Position numbers and translations under genes: made by a program
Notes under the pieces: model-generated
Told to the model about the DNA's origin: nothing
What the model saw: only the letters and a program-made list of their open reading frames with translations
The model's database searches: none
Shown: piece by piece, positions 9,807 to 21,258 of the stretch
Layout of the letters: each line of letters opens with the position of its first letter
Position numbering within the stretch: position 1 is the stretch's first letter
NCBI GenBank assembly: GCA_023678885.1
Contig: CM043013.1
Location: 1 to 64,000 of the forward strand
DNA length: 64,000 bases
Direction: 5' to 3'
Origin: Pogostemon cablin
Lineage: Eukaryota; Streptophyta; Magnoliopsida; Lamiales; Lamiaceae

Positions 9807-11169
9807 GTGAGTTCGAATTCTATTCAGAGTCAGTCAGAACTGGAAATTTCTGATAAAAAATGGCAGAGAGCTAAGAGACTGAGAGAAATGGAGGTGGTAT
9901 TCGAGAAAGACAGTTTGGGATTACCAATCACAAAAGTACCAATTCCTTTCCCTCAAAGATTCTTGTCGAAGAGCCTTGATGAGAAGTTTCGAAAGTTTCC
10001 GATGTTATGAGGGATGTTCAAGTCACTATTCCTTTCTCGGAAGCATTGGAAGAGATGCCACATTATGCAAGGTTCATCAAGGAACTCATCTCCAGAAAGA
10101 GGAAGCTTAACAGTGTGGAGACAGTGAATTTGACGGAGAACTGCAGCTCCATTATTCAGAAGAAGCTTCTAGAAAAATTGAAGGATCCAGGGAGCTTTAT
10201 CATTCCCTGTGAGATTGGAAAAGGACCATCTAGGAGAGCACTGTGTGATTTAGGAGCCAGTATAAATTTGATGCATTTATCAGTGTTCAAGAAGCTTGGT
10301 TTGGGGGAGTTGAAACCTGCGTCTATTGCCCTACAGTTAGCAGATCGGTCGTTGACATATCCCGAGGGAGTGATTGAAGATGTGCTAGTGAAGGTGTCAA
10401 ATTTGACTTTTCTTGTGGATTTCCTTGTACTTGACATGGAGGATGAAAATGATGGTGCGCCTCTGATCTTGGGGCGTCCATTCCTTGCAACTGGAGGGCT
10501 CTGATTGATGTGTTCAAAGGAGAGTTGAGGCTTAGGGCTGATGATAAGGAGATTGTATTTTCTTTGAATAAGGAGATGCAGTGGCCCACGGATTAGCAGC
10601 AGTGCAAGTCTGTGGATGTAGTGGACACAGAGCATGATAAGAACTTTATCCTTTCTGATGCAGAGTTTGAGAATTTGTCTAATGATGCATGTATTGATTA
10701 TCTTGAGAAGCTATTTGCATTGGGCGATGCTAGTGTGAATCGGAATAAGAGGTCCACTGTTGAAGTGGGGATGAAGCCTGCTGCTAAGGAAGAGAAGCAA
10801 AAGAACCAAAGCATTGAAGTGGTAGAGGAGATCGCAGGAACAAGCGTATCTCTTACTTTTCCTACTACTAATTCTAATGTGATATTTGATAATCTTGTGG
10901 TTGCAGGAAAAATTGATGATCCATATTTGAAACCTCCTAACTTACCTCCGGATTTTCATTCTTATATTAGCATTGAAAATTCTAACTTGTTGGATACTTG
11001 TTGTGCTATGCAGGGTGAGCCTACAATTAAGTGGAGGATTGACAAGAAGGTATCAAGCCAGTCATGGGAGGAAAAGAATTTAAAGAGTCCTGTTTTGGTG
11101 ACAAAGAAGGGTGAGATGGTTGGTGCAGAGAATAAGAGAGGAAAGAAATATATGAAGGTAAGAATGTGA
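9807..11169 (+). pseudogene. Y: retroviral-type aspartic protease plus tail, frameshifted
   Basis: Three pieces: 9807-10010, 10007-10504 and 10612-11169. The first matches the pre-protease linker (SDKKWQRAKR, KVPIPFPQRF). The second is the protease, with the active-site motif CDLGASINLM at about residue 80 and the flap/C-terminal strand LILGRPFLATGG. A base appears to be lost near 10500, because ALIDV is expected directly after the strand. The third piece carries the tail ending TKKGEMVGAENKRGKKYMKV. The protease would process Gag in the particle. gag itself is missing between the primer-binding site and 9807, and there is no RT, RNase H or integrase core. The tail is homologous to those of Z and U. 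Confidence 0.8.
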
Positions 11170-11210
11170 GAAGACTGTCCTCCGATCTAATAATCAAAAA
11201 GAGGTATCCC

Positions 11211-11263
11211 GTCGTGACTCTCCGACATTAAACATGAGCGTCTGTTGGGGGTTGTCCCTTCCG
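11211..11263 (+). other. Post-stop twin hairpin motif of Y (weak)
   Basis: GTCG...CGAC arms (11211-11226) and a GTTGGGGGTTGTCCC string, 42 bp after the stop codon. It occupies the same place as the stronger motifs in Z and W. The second stem is poor here. Confidence 0.45.
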
Positions 11264-11367
11264 TTTTATTGCTTTTATGTGTATGTGTTGGTGTAGGAAT
11301 TTTATTAGGTATTGCTCGACTACGGTATATACTTCTTTGTAAACTTAGTTTCTCATTTTGTTTGATC

Positions 11368-11383
11368 TAAGTTTGGGGGAAGG
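11368..11383 (+). promoter_or_regulatory. Internal polypurine tract of Y
   Basis: TAAGTTTGGGGGAAGG, about 200 bp after the last coding piece. It is a better purine tract than the decayed terminal one (AAGTTTTGAGGTTT, 12829-12842). Confidence 0.5.
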
Positions 11384-12173
11384 TTACATACATACCTTGT
11401 CTTGTAGTACCGAAGTAAAATATTTGCATTGTGTTGTTGCTTGGAGGGTCAATTTTTAGCGGATTTTTTATATTTTCAATTTATTTGATGATGTTGAGGG
11501 TTCGATTTTTTGCGATTTTCCAAGTTTCGTGTTGTTTTTGTTTTATTTATTTATTTAGTGTTAATCCTAGTATCGGTGTAGTCGATTTATGGTTCTCTAG
11601 GATGATTTTCTATTTTTCTTAGCACTTGATTATATGTGTGATTGTGTTTGAGAAGCAGTTTGAGATTGTGCTTGGATATTGAGATACTTGAAATTTATTT
11701 ATATGCATGAAAGATTAGCTATGTAACTTTATTAGGATTTCTCGTTCATTCCTATAGCCATGTGAGATTTTGAGCCTTTTAAAATCATGACAAATTGCAT
11801 GATTCAGATTATTCTTGTGAGTATCGTTTATACGCACGTATTCTAGAACTTGGCTTTATATCTTGCTTGAAGCTACGTGTTTAATTAGATGATAGGAAAT
11901 GATCTTAGGCCATTTTTGTTATTTATTAGTCACTAGCCAAATTATTATCCTACCTATTGAAATTATCCGTAGTTAACCCTTTTGAGCCTGAAAAGCCATA
12001 TTTGTTGGAAGCCTTCGTGATAAGCCAATTGATCCCTTTATTAGCCTTTAAAAATTTCTACCTAGTAGAGAGTTGAAGGAGTCAAGTTGGTGCCTTGTGA
12101 AGAAGAATATAAGGAGAAGTAATTTGGAAGTGATTAGAATTTGTTGAAAAGAGTGGTTAAATTATTACATGAA

Positions 12174-12232
12174 GGGGGTAGTGCCTGAAACTGGTACCCC
12201 GTGAAAAAGGGTAGTGCGTGAAACTGGTACCC
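12174..12232 (+). repeat. Two GGTACC hairpin motifs (Y)
   Basis: Two tandem copies of a 24-26 nt motif with arms GGGTA/TACCC (12174-12200 and 12209-12232). The same motif occurs twice in Z and once in U. Confidence 0.65.
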
Positions 12233-12842
12233 TTATTTGAAAAAAAAAAGAAAAGAAAAGAAGAAAAGGAAAAAAATTCAAGTAAGGAAGTTGTGCTTGA
12301 GAGTGAAAGAGGAAATCAAGTTACGAGAGAATTGAAGAGCATTGAAGAAGGGAGAAGAAATTGAAGCTGTTTGTTGAAAAGCTGTAAGTCTTCTTTGATT
12401 CTCTACTAGTGATCGAGTCACTTTATCCATATATTCCCTACCTTTACCAAAGAGCCAACATTACAACCTAATGCAAGACCTTTGTGATCCTATTGTTGAA
12501 ATTATTCCTTTAGTCGAGAGTTGAGATGATTGCCAAGCATATGATTACGCGTGTGTTTGAATTGACTTTGAGTGTAAACACCTTACCCTGAAGTGTATAT
12601 CTCACACTTGAGCGATGAGCGTAAATATTACCCGTGAGAATGTGTGGATGAGCATTCCGAAAAGGTGAAGTAGTTGATTTGAACTGTATGTTTTTAGATG
12701 GATGGTTATCTTGGTATCTGAAGTATGATTTGTTAATTGTTATATTGCCTTAGATGTTTTCTACTGTGAAATTTCCTCTCAAATGCTCTATTGGTTTTAT
12801 ATGTCATTGCCTCAGGACGAGCAACAGGTAAGTTTTGAGGTT

Positions 12843-14810
12843 TGTTGAGAGTGAAATTTCACATATTTTAGGTCTCACATTACACTGTTTTTGATAGAAT
12901 GTGACCATGATTTTATATAGAATGGCATGATTTTCATATCTTGCATAACTAAGATGCTACTAAGGTGTTTTGTTGAGTTTGAAGGGTAAAACATGATCAA
13001 AAGTTCAAAGTTGGAATGAGGAGTGAAAGTAAGAAGGAATGCTGAAAAATACCGTCCATGTTGCACATATTTCTGTATTCTTATAGAAGTCCAAATTGAT
13101 CAAGTGATATATGGTTCGAAAGCCACAGATGAGAGGGTCATTTTGGCATAAAGAACACATCAATTGGATTTCAAACGAGAAAGTTATGATCAAAGTGCTA
13201 ACATCGCACATGCTGTACCTAGCAGCCACTTTTCATGACTTTTTACATATGCAAATGTTGGAGTTTCTGAGAGTTCTTTATATGGATAGAAATCCAAGGA
13301 AGAGAGGAACGCATGAGCATAAAAATCACTCAATTTGGAGTCCGTATGAAGAAGTTATGCTCAAAACGGTGAGATCGCGCAGTGCAGTTTCTGCAGCTCG
13401 GCGGGTAGCGAGCGGCGAGCGGCCCTTCCAAGTGTCCAAAAGCTGCCGAGCTGGGGTCCCACGGAGCTTACACCACGTCCTCATTTCAGCCATATGCCGC
13501 TCGGCTACATTTAGGCCCAGCTCGGCTCGAGCCAGGTGCCGAGCGGCCCAAAATTAGGACCAGACGAGACCTGTTCGATGCAGAACTGTATATATACGTC
13601 TCAGATCGTGTTTTGAAGAAGTTTCGATCACGAAAAAGCCCTACATCAGTCCTATAAACAGTTGGGGAGATCGAGACACAAATTGGAGAGAACCCATCCA
13701 TAATCCATCATCAATTCACACCTCCAACACCTCCATATCAGATTTACAACCTGATATCACCATCCATCCACTTCCAAGAGGGTTTCAAGTGCTAATTGAG
13801 GGAGAATCGAGCAATTAGAGAGATGGAGAAGGAACGAAAGACTACGTCTACACTAGGGTTTCATAATTCCTATCTTTTCCTTCCTTTTACTTTGATTTTT
13901 GGTATGAATTGCTTAGCCATGAGTGTTGCTTGTGACCTCATGGGCTAATTTTATGTACAGTTCTAAGGTTTGATGGATTGATTTAATTGATTTGGGGATT
14001 TAGACCAAAGATTGGGATTTTATGCAGTTGAGCTTTTGATTTTACTTATTTTATTAAGACATGCTTTTCTGCTTCGTAACGTCTTCATAATATATTCATG
14101 ACATCCGCTATAATGCTTGGATAATTGCGTTAGCTTGTGTGCGTTCATAATTAGTATTGTCTATCTGTTAGGGATTAGAGTAGCTCCGCTATAAGCACTT
14201 TAATTTCATGAACTGGTTAATCAAATACTTGATTAGTTTAGTGGAACAATGCAATTAGACAATCAAGTAGGAAGTGAATAGAACCTTGTAGTAATTCCAG
14301 AAATATCTTGTTAGTCGGGCTTACCATCCGGAGGTATTGTTGCTTGCTTTGATTAGTATCTAGGAATAAGGCTTTGTAATATTTGCGCACCTTAGGATTT
14401 AAACCAGATTATACTGTTAGCTTATAATCGAATCATATTCAGTGGGATAACAGGGATATGTGGTGTATTTTCAGTGAAACTGCATGAATGAACAATCGTA
14501 AGTTTAATAACCCAAATTAATTAGTCTCTACCTAATACCTTAGAACTATTCGTTATCTCTTGATTAGAAACTTGCTTTTATTTTTATTGCCTTTTAATTA
14601 ATTTAGTTATTTATATTTTCAGTAATTTAGATAATTAATTCACTACAAACATTGGAAATTGGTTACTCAATTCTGATTAATTAGTAATTAATAGTAAAAT
14701 AAATAGTTGGCTGTCTCAGCGAGATCAATAATTTAACTTGGGTGCTCACTGCTGCAATTGATATCCTTACACTTGAGGATTAAATTATAGTGCGCAGAAA
14801 AAGCCTATCA
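12843..14810 (+). mobile_element. Element Y: 3' LTR (1968 bp)
   Basis: It starts TGTTGAGAGTGAAATTTC after the purine tract and ends GCCTATCA, matching the truncated 5' LTR. It has a GC-rich motif cluster at 13395-13555 and a TATATATA box at 13589. The following base begins the gag of V on the other strand. Confidence 0.85.
13395..13555. repeat. GCCGAGC/GCTCGGC motif cluster in Y LTR
   Basis: Repeated GCTCGG, CCGAGC and GAGCGGC strings in 160 bp, at LTR positions of about 550-715, just upstream of the TATA box. The position matches the clusters in X and Z, but the motif is different. Confidence 0.75.
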
Positions 14811-16450
14811 GTTCACTTTCATTGTCCTCCTCGTTCGCAACGTGACACGAGCTTTCATCATGACTTTCCTTTATAGAAATAAAGTTCGTGGCTGCTTTAT
14901 TTTCTAACACGATTTTTCCTTCCTTGGCCAGCTGCATGATCTTTTCCTTGAGAACGAAACAATCATGAATTGGATGACCCACCAACCTATGATACTTGCA
15001 GTATTTTGGGTCATTAGTTTGGCCAGCTTCCTCTGGATGCTTCATCTCAGGCAGTTCGAGGAGTTTACTCTTCATTAGATCATCAAATATGCCAGAAATA
15101 TCTGAGTTCAGAATTGGATACTCCTTTTCTTGCATCTCTTTTAGAGTTAACCTTCTTTGCCCCCATTCTTGGGCAACTTGTTTACCTTTATCTTTCTTAT
15201 CATCTCCATTCTTTTGAATTTTGACCGTCATAGTATTTGTGGCCATTGATTCTTTGTTGGAATTTCTAGCATAGGGCTTGCCCCCTTTTTTGAAATCTTG
15301 TTTATCTTTGGACTAGTAGGAGTCCAACATTGGTGAATGTTTGATTCCACTAGCAGCCATGCTTAATTCCATGTCATGGGCCCTAGTAGCCAACTCTTCG
15401 AAAGTCTTAGGTTGAATTCCTTTGACTATATAAAGGAGATTTCATTCCATCCATTGGATACACATCTCAGTAGCGGACTCTTCAGATAATCGGTCCTTGC
15501 AGTTTAAATTCAAATTCCTCCATCGATTGATATAATCAATCACAGGCTCTTCCTTCAATTGACGAGTTAGTTAACTTAGTCATGCTAACAGTTCTCCTCG
15601 TGCTATAGAAACGGTTAAGGAACTCATGTTCCATTTGTGCCCAACTATCAATGGATTCAGCTTGCAAGTCAATATACCAATCAAAGGCATTTCCTTTGAA
15701 AGAGCGAACGAACTGCCTCACCATATGGTCTCCATAAGTACCAGCGTCATTGCAAGTCTCAATAAAGTGTGCTATGTGCTGCCTCGAGTTTCCCTTGCCA
15801 TCAAATTGTTGGAACTTGGGAGGTTGGTAGCCAACTGGCAACTTCAAGTTGTCCACTCTTTTCGTGAATGGCTTGACATAAGTGATGGTGGGCTTGGAAT
15901 TCTCTTCAAATCTTTCCCTTATTGTTCCAAGTATAATATCCTTCAATTGATCGACTTGGAGCATTCCATCAGCTGAAAGTGGCAATGTTCCTTGAGTTTG
16001 CTCCTTTTCAATAGTTTGGCACCTTGTGATCTCTTCCACCTCACTATCGTCCATTACTCCTTTTTCGTTTGTACGGCTAGTCTCCGCGATGTCTCTTTTT
16101 TCCATCAATTGGGAGATTTTTGTGTCTTGAGCTTCTATTTGTTTTGTGAGCCCTTCGATAGCTTTCATCATGTTTGCTAGTTGTTCCTCAATAGTCGTGG
16201 CGCCTGCCATCATTACTGGAGCTGCAACTGAGTCAGATGAAGAGCTTGAAGCTGCGGAATCTTCATCACTATCCTCTTTCATAGGTAGTTGTTTTCTCGA
16301 AGCCTCCTCACTTGAAGGATTGGATCTAGACGAGGCTTCCGACCGAGCTTTTTCTGACATGCTCCTTGTAACAACAACAACATATTCATTCAATAACTCT
16401 GAGAGTTTAGAAGCAGCAGTCCTTCCCACAGTAATCTTGACAGGAGTCAT
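14811..16450 (-). pseudogene. V: Ty3/gypsy Gag, interrupted by Y
   Basis: Starting at the ATG near 16450 (MTPVKITV), this Gag has a Ser/Glu-rich N-terminal part and a predicted coiled coil (EEQLANMMKAIEGLTKQIE). The Gag core then includes PPKFQQFDGKGN and AFDWYIDLQAESIDSW. The frame is broken near 15536 and again between 15450 and 15250. The last piece (15246-14811) has the knuckle CKYHRLVGHPIHDC, spaced C-x2-H-x4-H-x4-C with His in place of the second Cys, then ends abruptly at the Y LTR. Gag would coat the RNA. The rest of V lies to the left of the nested insertions, outside the window. It is a close relative of T at 61844-63193. Confidence 0.85.
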
Positions 16451-16496
16451 TTTGTACTTTCGAGCTTGTAGAGAGAAGAGATGAGAGGTAGAGATG

Positions 16497-16514
16497 GTCC
16501 CACTGGGCATGCCA
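16497..16514 (-). promoter_or_regulatory. Primer-binding site of V
   Basis: The minus strand reads TGGCATGCCCAGTGGGAC, 5 nt after the LTR end TTACA. T has TGGCACGCCTAGTGGGAC at the same place. I could not assign the primer tRNA. Confidence 0.7.
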
Positions 16515-16519
16515 AAATT

Positions 16520-17497
16520 TGTAACAACAAATTTTGTATTTATGATAAAATAAACACAAAAGAATTACAATAATAATCCAAAGGATTAAACTTGATAAAT
16601 TAGGAAACAATCTCTATATATCCTCTAATTCTTCTCTCGAACCAATTTGGCTTGACTTTGACTTGTTGTCTTCACCGCGTTGACTGCGTATGTTGAGTCG
16701 GATCTTCAGTTGAAGCTTGTTCGAACTCAGATTTGGGATTTTATAACGTTAATCCAGGGGCGTCGAGCCTTTATTTGGATTAAACGTACTTGATCCCAAG
16801 AACACTCGATCTGGGGGGCTTAGCACCTTAATCCCGGGTCGTATGTCGTTCTTGGTGCGAAGAATACCGAAGAACTTAGTTTATGAAGAACGCTTGATTT
16901 GGGGGCTCTGCACCTTAATCCCGAATCGCTTGTCGTTCTTGACTTGAAGATGCTTGAAGATCTTAAGGGAGCACTGCTCGTGTTCTTGATCTCTTCAGAG
17001 CGTTTGTGTCTTCAGGTCTTTCAATGTGTCTCTGGAATGAATGGAGGAGGGCTCCTTATATAGGTGAAGGCAGAGGATGCTCCATAAATAACTCGCAATC
17101 TGATTGGTGCAGGACTGGTTTGACCTGATTCTTCGGGCTTGGGCCTTTCCATATATAACACAGTTTGATTGGTCATTGCTTGATTTGACCTGATTCTGGA
17201 ACCTTCCAGACTTTATTTGACTTGGGAGGAAAGTTTTACTTAATTTAAACCCCTTTTAACTTATTGAGTTTAAATTAATTATCAATTATTTATTAATCTA
17301 TTTTATGAATTAATTTATTAAATCCCCAAAATAAAATATAATAAATTAAAATTAATATTTTAATCATGAAAATCCACATGTCGCCATTTGATTGGACCAT
17401 GAATTTTATTTGCTTACAGTAAGCCAATCCCGCAAAGACGTGATCTGCTGGGCTTATGGTGAGATGGTGGGGGTGTGATGTTGGGCATCTCACACAA
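16520..17497 (-). mobile_element. Element V: LTR
   Basis: It ends TTGTTACA before the primer-binding site. The leader half (16650-17000) contains hairpin modules also present in T and in the LTR fragment at 45370-46194. The 5' edge is uncertain; TGTGAGATGCCC at about 17497 is a plausible start. To the right lies the U LTR, beginning in mid-sequence. Confidence 0.7.
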
Positions 17498-17505
17498 TTA
17501 AAACG

Positions 17506-17925
17506 TGGGCCATTCTTTAAAGTATGTGGGGCCCAATTTAATTCAATTTATGAAATGAATTGCAATCCAACGTGGCATAGCAATTGCTCCCCATCTTAAT
17601 TCTCTGCAAAGACTAATCATGGGTCCCACACTACATTGGTAAATTTGCTCCAAACAACTTCATTGCTCTTGATCTCTTCCAAAGTCAATTTAGTGCACAT
17701 GACTAACAACCCACGATCATTCCTTCTAAATTCTATCAAAATTAACGACCATGATGAACCATAACTATTTTCTCAATTATAGACATAAAATCGGCAAAAT
17801 CTCAACAATACCCATGAAGTTATAAAAATTATAAAAATAAGAAATAAACTCCACATATAATGCTAAAATAATGCAATAATCATATGAAAATGACCTATGA
17901 AAGTTACGAATTTTCGTGTTGAACA
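17506..17925 (-). mobile_element. Element U: truncated 3' LTR
   Basis: Nearly identical to 22890-23310. It begins TGTTCAACACG (minus) after a polypurine tract and stops at 17506, where V starts. About 70 bp of the LTR end is missing here. Confidence 0.85.
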
Positions 17926-17940
17926 AACTCCCCAAACTTA
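17926..17940 (-). promoter_or_regulatory. Terminal polypurine tract of U
   Basis: The minus strand reads TAAGTTTGGGGAGTT, preceded by CTCGGGACGAGCAATAG, which is shared with X and Y. Confidence 0.75.
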
Positions 17941-19795
17941 AACTATTGCTCGTCCCGAGTCAATAAAAAGAATAAAAGAAAAATAGGACGTGACATATGA
18001 CTATATTGGTTTCAGAATCAAGCAAACAAGCATGTGATACATCACAAAAAATTATTACTAACTAGATTATTGCCTTGGTGCATGGAAACTCACTAGGATA
18101 AGTATATCGCTCCACTATCTAGTATATAAGTTTCAAGACACTCAACATGATTTAACTGCGGTGTTTAACCATAGGCTTGTCAATTGTCTCAACTCTTTTT
18201 TTACTTATAGCTAACAAAGTTATGGATCAAAAAGGACTTTTCAAGGATGTAATGTTGGCTCTTTTGTTAAGGTAGGGAATATGTAGATAATGTGACTCAA
18301 ATAGTAGAGAATTAAAGTTAGAGATTTTTTTTTGTACTGCAGACTTTAAACATTTCAAAGCATCTCCAATTTTAACTCTCTCATTCTTTTCAATACATAC
18401 AATTTTTATTCCTTCTCCACCTTCAAGCACAATATTTTTTCTTTTCAATTCTCGTGGGGTACCAGTTTCAGGCACTACCCATCATATATATTTTTCTTAT
18501 CACAAGGACTTCATCACTTTTTCAGCTCCTAATATTTTTCACCATTTCCAAGCTTTTGCAGACTCACTAACACATTTTGACAATATTTAATTCTCCACTA
18601 AATATAGGAATTCAAAGGTTCAAGTAGGATATCAAAGTGGCTATTTTTCATAGGTTGCCAAAGAAATAAGACTTTAGGCTCAAAAGGGCTAACTATGGAT
18701 AAATAATTATTTGGTAGGGAATTATTTGGCTAAGTGACTCAAATATTCAAAAATGGTCTTAAATCATTTTCATAGTTCACTAAACTATTCTCGAATATTC
18801 AAGGAGACTCAGGGCAAGTTCTAGAAACACATCACAATTAATCAAGAGACTCTCAAGAATAAAAATAATCATGTATTAGAATGTTCATGATTTTCAAAGG
18901 CTCAAAAGCTCACTAGGTATAAAATAATTCCAACAACCAAGGCTATCTAGCAATTCATGATTTATGTAACAACACAATTTCATCCACTTATTCAATAAGA
19001 ATTTTCAAGTTAAGTATAAAAATATTTTCAGCATAAACCAAATCATGTCACATACCTAAAATTCTATTAGAAGTGTTCAAGTTCATGGAGCAGCCAACAG
19101 AAAACTATGCTTCTCACACCACAACATGCAAACAATAATCACTCAACTCAGAAGGTTAGCATATTTACCCTCGTCTAGCAGTCTCTCAAGAGTCTCCTCC
19201 ACTCCCCTCATCAAAAGAATAATTTCAAGAAACCACCTCCTCCTCCCCAAACTTATTTTTGATAAAGTATCAAAATAAGTTTAAAAAAGAGTATAGGGGT
19301 CTTGAAATATAAAAATATAAAGCGAAAAATAATGAGAGAAAAGAGAAAATAAAATACTTACCTCGAATAAGTCGCAACCAACATCTTCTTCTTCCTTTTT
19401 AGCTCATGAACAAACATCCAAAGAACTCAAGTATCCAATATCAAGCATCCAAGTACTAGTCAAAATAAGGAGAAAAATCAAACACTACTAATCATCAACA
19501 GAATTATTACCTTCGATCTCTAGGGTACTCACACAACAGGACACTACAAAGAAATTTTATCCCGGTGCATATGAGACAAGGTAATAACATCACCCTCCCC
19601 CAAATTTATTTCGAACAAAGTTTGAAAATAAGTTTGAAAAGGATGTGATTGCCTTAAGCGAAATCATGCACAATGATCTAATTTCTAACACACTCAACAC
19701 GAAATAAAATAGAATAAATCAAAGCAAATAAAACGGGAGGATAGCCCCCAACAGGAGCTCATTTTTACCATCGTAGAGCACGAAGTAATGCTCAA
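17941..19795 (-). mobile_element. U: 3' non-coding region
   Basis: No gene. In minus-strand order it contains a purine tract ATAAATTTGGGGGAGGG (19593-19609), another TAAGTTTGGGGAGGAGG (19236-19256), and one GGTACC hairpin motif (18456-18480). The conserved block with GAGCCAACATTACA lies at 18248-18299. The open frame at 18227-18475 crosses these motifs and has no domain. Confidence 0.7.
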
Positions 19796-21065
19796 TCAAT
19801 TCAAGTAATCAAGAAAAAGAATTTTCCTTTCTGGTGGCAACTTGTAGTGCTTCAAACCATGATCCTTAGCTACCAAGAATTCTCCTTTCTTGTCTTTCAA
19901 CTCATAATTCTCCCCTACATGGAACTCCTTGTAGCAGATCTTCGTTTCATGCCACTTCTCTATACTCGCTTTGTAGAGCCTTGACTTCTCATAAGCTTTC
20001 TCTCTAAACTCGTCTAGCTTCCTCAACTCCTTAGCATCCTTCAAGTACGCACTCATGACATAATCCGAAAGTTGCTCCATATGTAATTTCTTTTCCTTAT
20101 TTTCTTCCGGCTCATCTTTTTTCAACGATAGGTACTGCTGCTTCTTCAGCTCTAGTCTTACCATTTCCTCTTTGGTGTACTCTGTGGTGGGAAAAGTGAG
20201 AGATTCACTGATACACTTCTCCAGAGGTTCCTTAGACAGGATAAGAGACATGCTTTCATCAACAATCTCTTCCACCACTTCCAAACTCTTGCATTCTTCC
20301 TTATCTTCTGGCAACCTCATCACTTTCTCCAGGGAAAAGACAATATCTTCATCATTAACCCTTAGCTTCAATTCTCCCTTTTGGACATCAATTAATGTGC
20401 CCCCCATAGCTAGGAAAGGTCTTCCTAGGATAAAAGGTACATTATTATCGTCCTCCATGTCGAGCACCAAGAAGTCCACTGGAAAGATAAACTTGAAAAC
20501 CTTCACCAATCTCTATCACCCCCTTTGGATAGGTTAGAGATCGATCAGCCAACTGAAGCGCTATCGATGTCGGCCTCAACTCCCCCAAACCTAACTTTTT
20601 GAACATGGTGTATGGCATCAGGTTGATGCTGGCTCCAAGATCACATAAGCCCCTCTTTTCATGCCCTCTCCCTATCTCACACGGAATGATAAAGCTTCCT
20701 GGATCCTTAAGCTTTTCAGGTATCTTCTTCTGAATGATTGAACTGCAATTCTTAGTGAGATTCACAGTTTCTACCCCAGTCAAGCTCCTTTTCTTGGACA
20801 TAATATCCTTGATGAATCTAGCATAATAAGGCATCTGCTACAATGCTTCTGCGAATGGGATATTTATCTGAATCTTCTTGAAATTTTTCAAAAATCTCTT
20901 GAACTTCTCATCAAGCCCTTTCTCAATCTGACTCCGGGATGAATCTGGACTTTCTGAAGTCGCCTTATCACAACTCAACTTGAGTTGAGTCACTATCAAG
21001 CCGAATTGGCTTACTGTTGCCCACTGTATCATCTGTTTTATCCGTTGGCATTTTTGAACCTTCAT
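19796..21065 (-). pseudogene. U: protease fused to an integrase C-terminal tail
   Basis: Reading from 21065: a linker (EKGLDEKFKRFLKNFKKIQI), one in-frame TAG at 20835-20837, then the protease with CDLGASINLM and QLADRSLTYP. A frame change near 20509 leads to FPVDFLVLDMED and ILGRPFLAMGG. The same frame then runs on through an acidic linker into RKLDEFREKAYEKSRLYK, KWHETKI and KEFHVGENYELKDKKGEF. That last part resembles the post-catalytic end of Athila-type integrases (LxELRxxAYExxxxYK...HDxxI...GDxV). RT, RNase H and the integrase core are absent between the two, so this is a deletion fusion. The protease could act on Gag; the tail's role is unknown. Confidence 0.8.
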
Positions 21066-21258
21066 AATTCTTCCTAGATCTCAATGTGATGACTTTGCAC
21101 TCTTCTTTTGGGTTTATTTCCGTTGTAGATGAAAATCTACCCTTTTGCTGCTACGAACCCAATGTAGAAGCCAACTGACCAATTGAGTGTTCCAACCTTT
21201 GAAATTGCTTCGACATTGAAGAATTCATCCCCACTATCACTCCTTCCAGCTTGGTGAT

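Larger units (their letters stand above)
11170..12842 (+). mobile_element. Y: 3' non-coding region
   Basis: There is no gene here. From left to right it holds the twin hairpin, the internal purine tract, a CTCGTTCATTCCTATAGCC block at 11742, and two GGTAGTGC...ACTGGTACC hairpins (12174-12232). A purine-rich stretch (12240-12300) follows, then the conserved GAGTCACTTTATCC...GAGCCAACATTACA block at 12415-12468. The region ends in a decayed polypurine tract. Confidence 0.75.
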
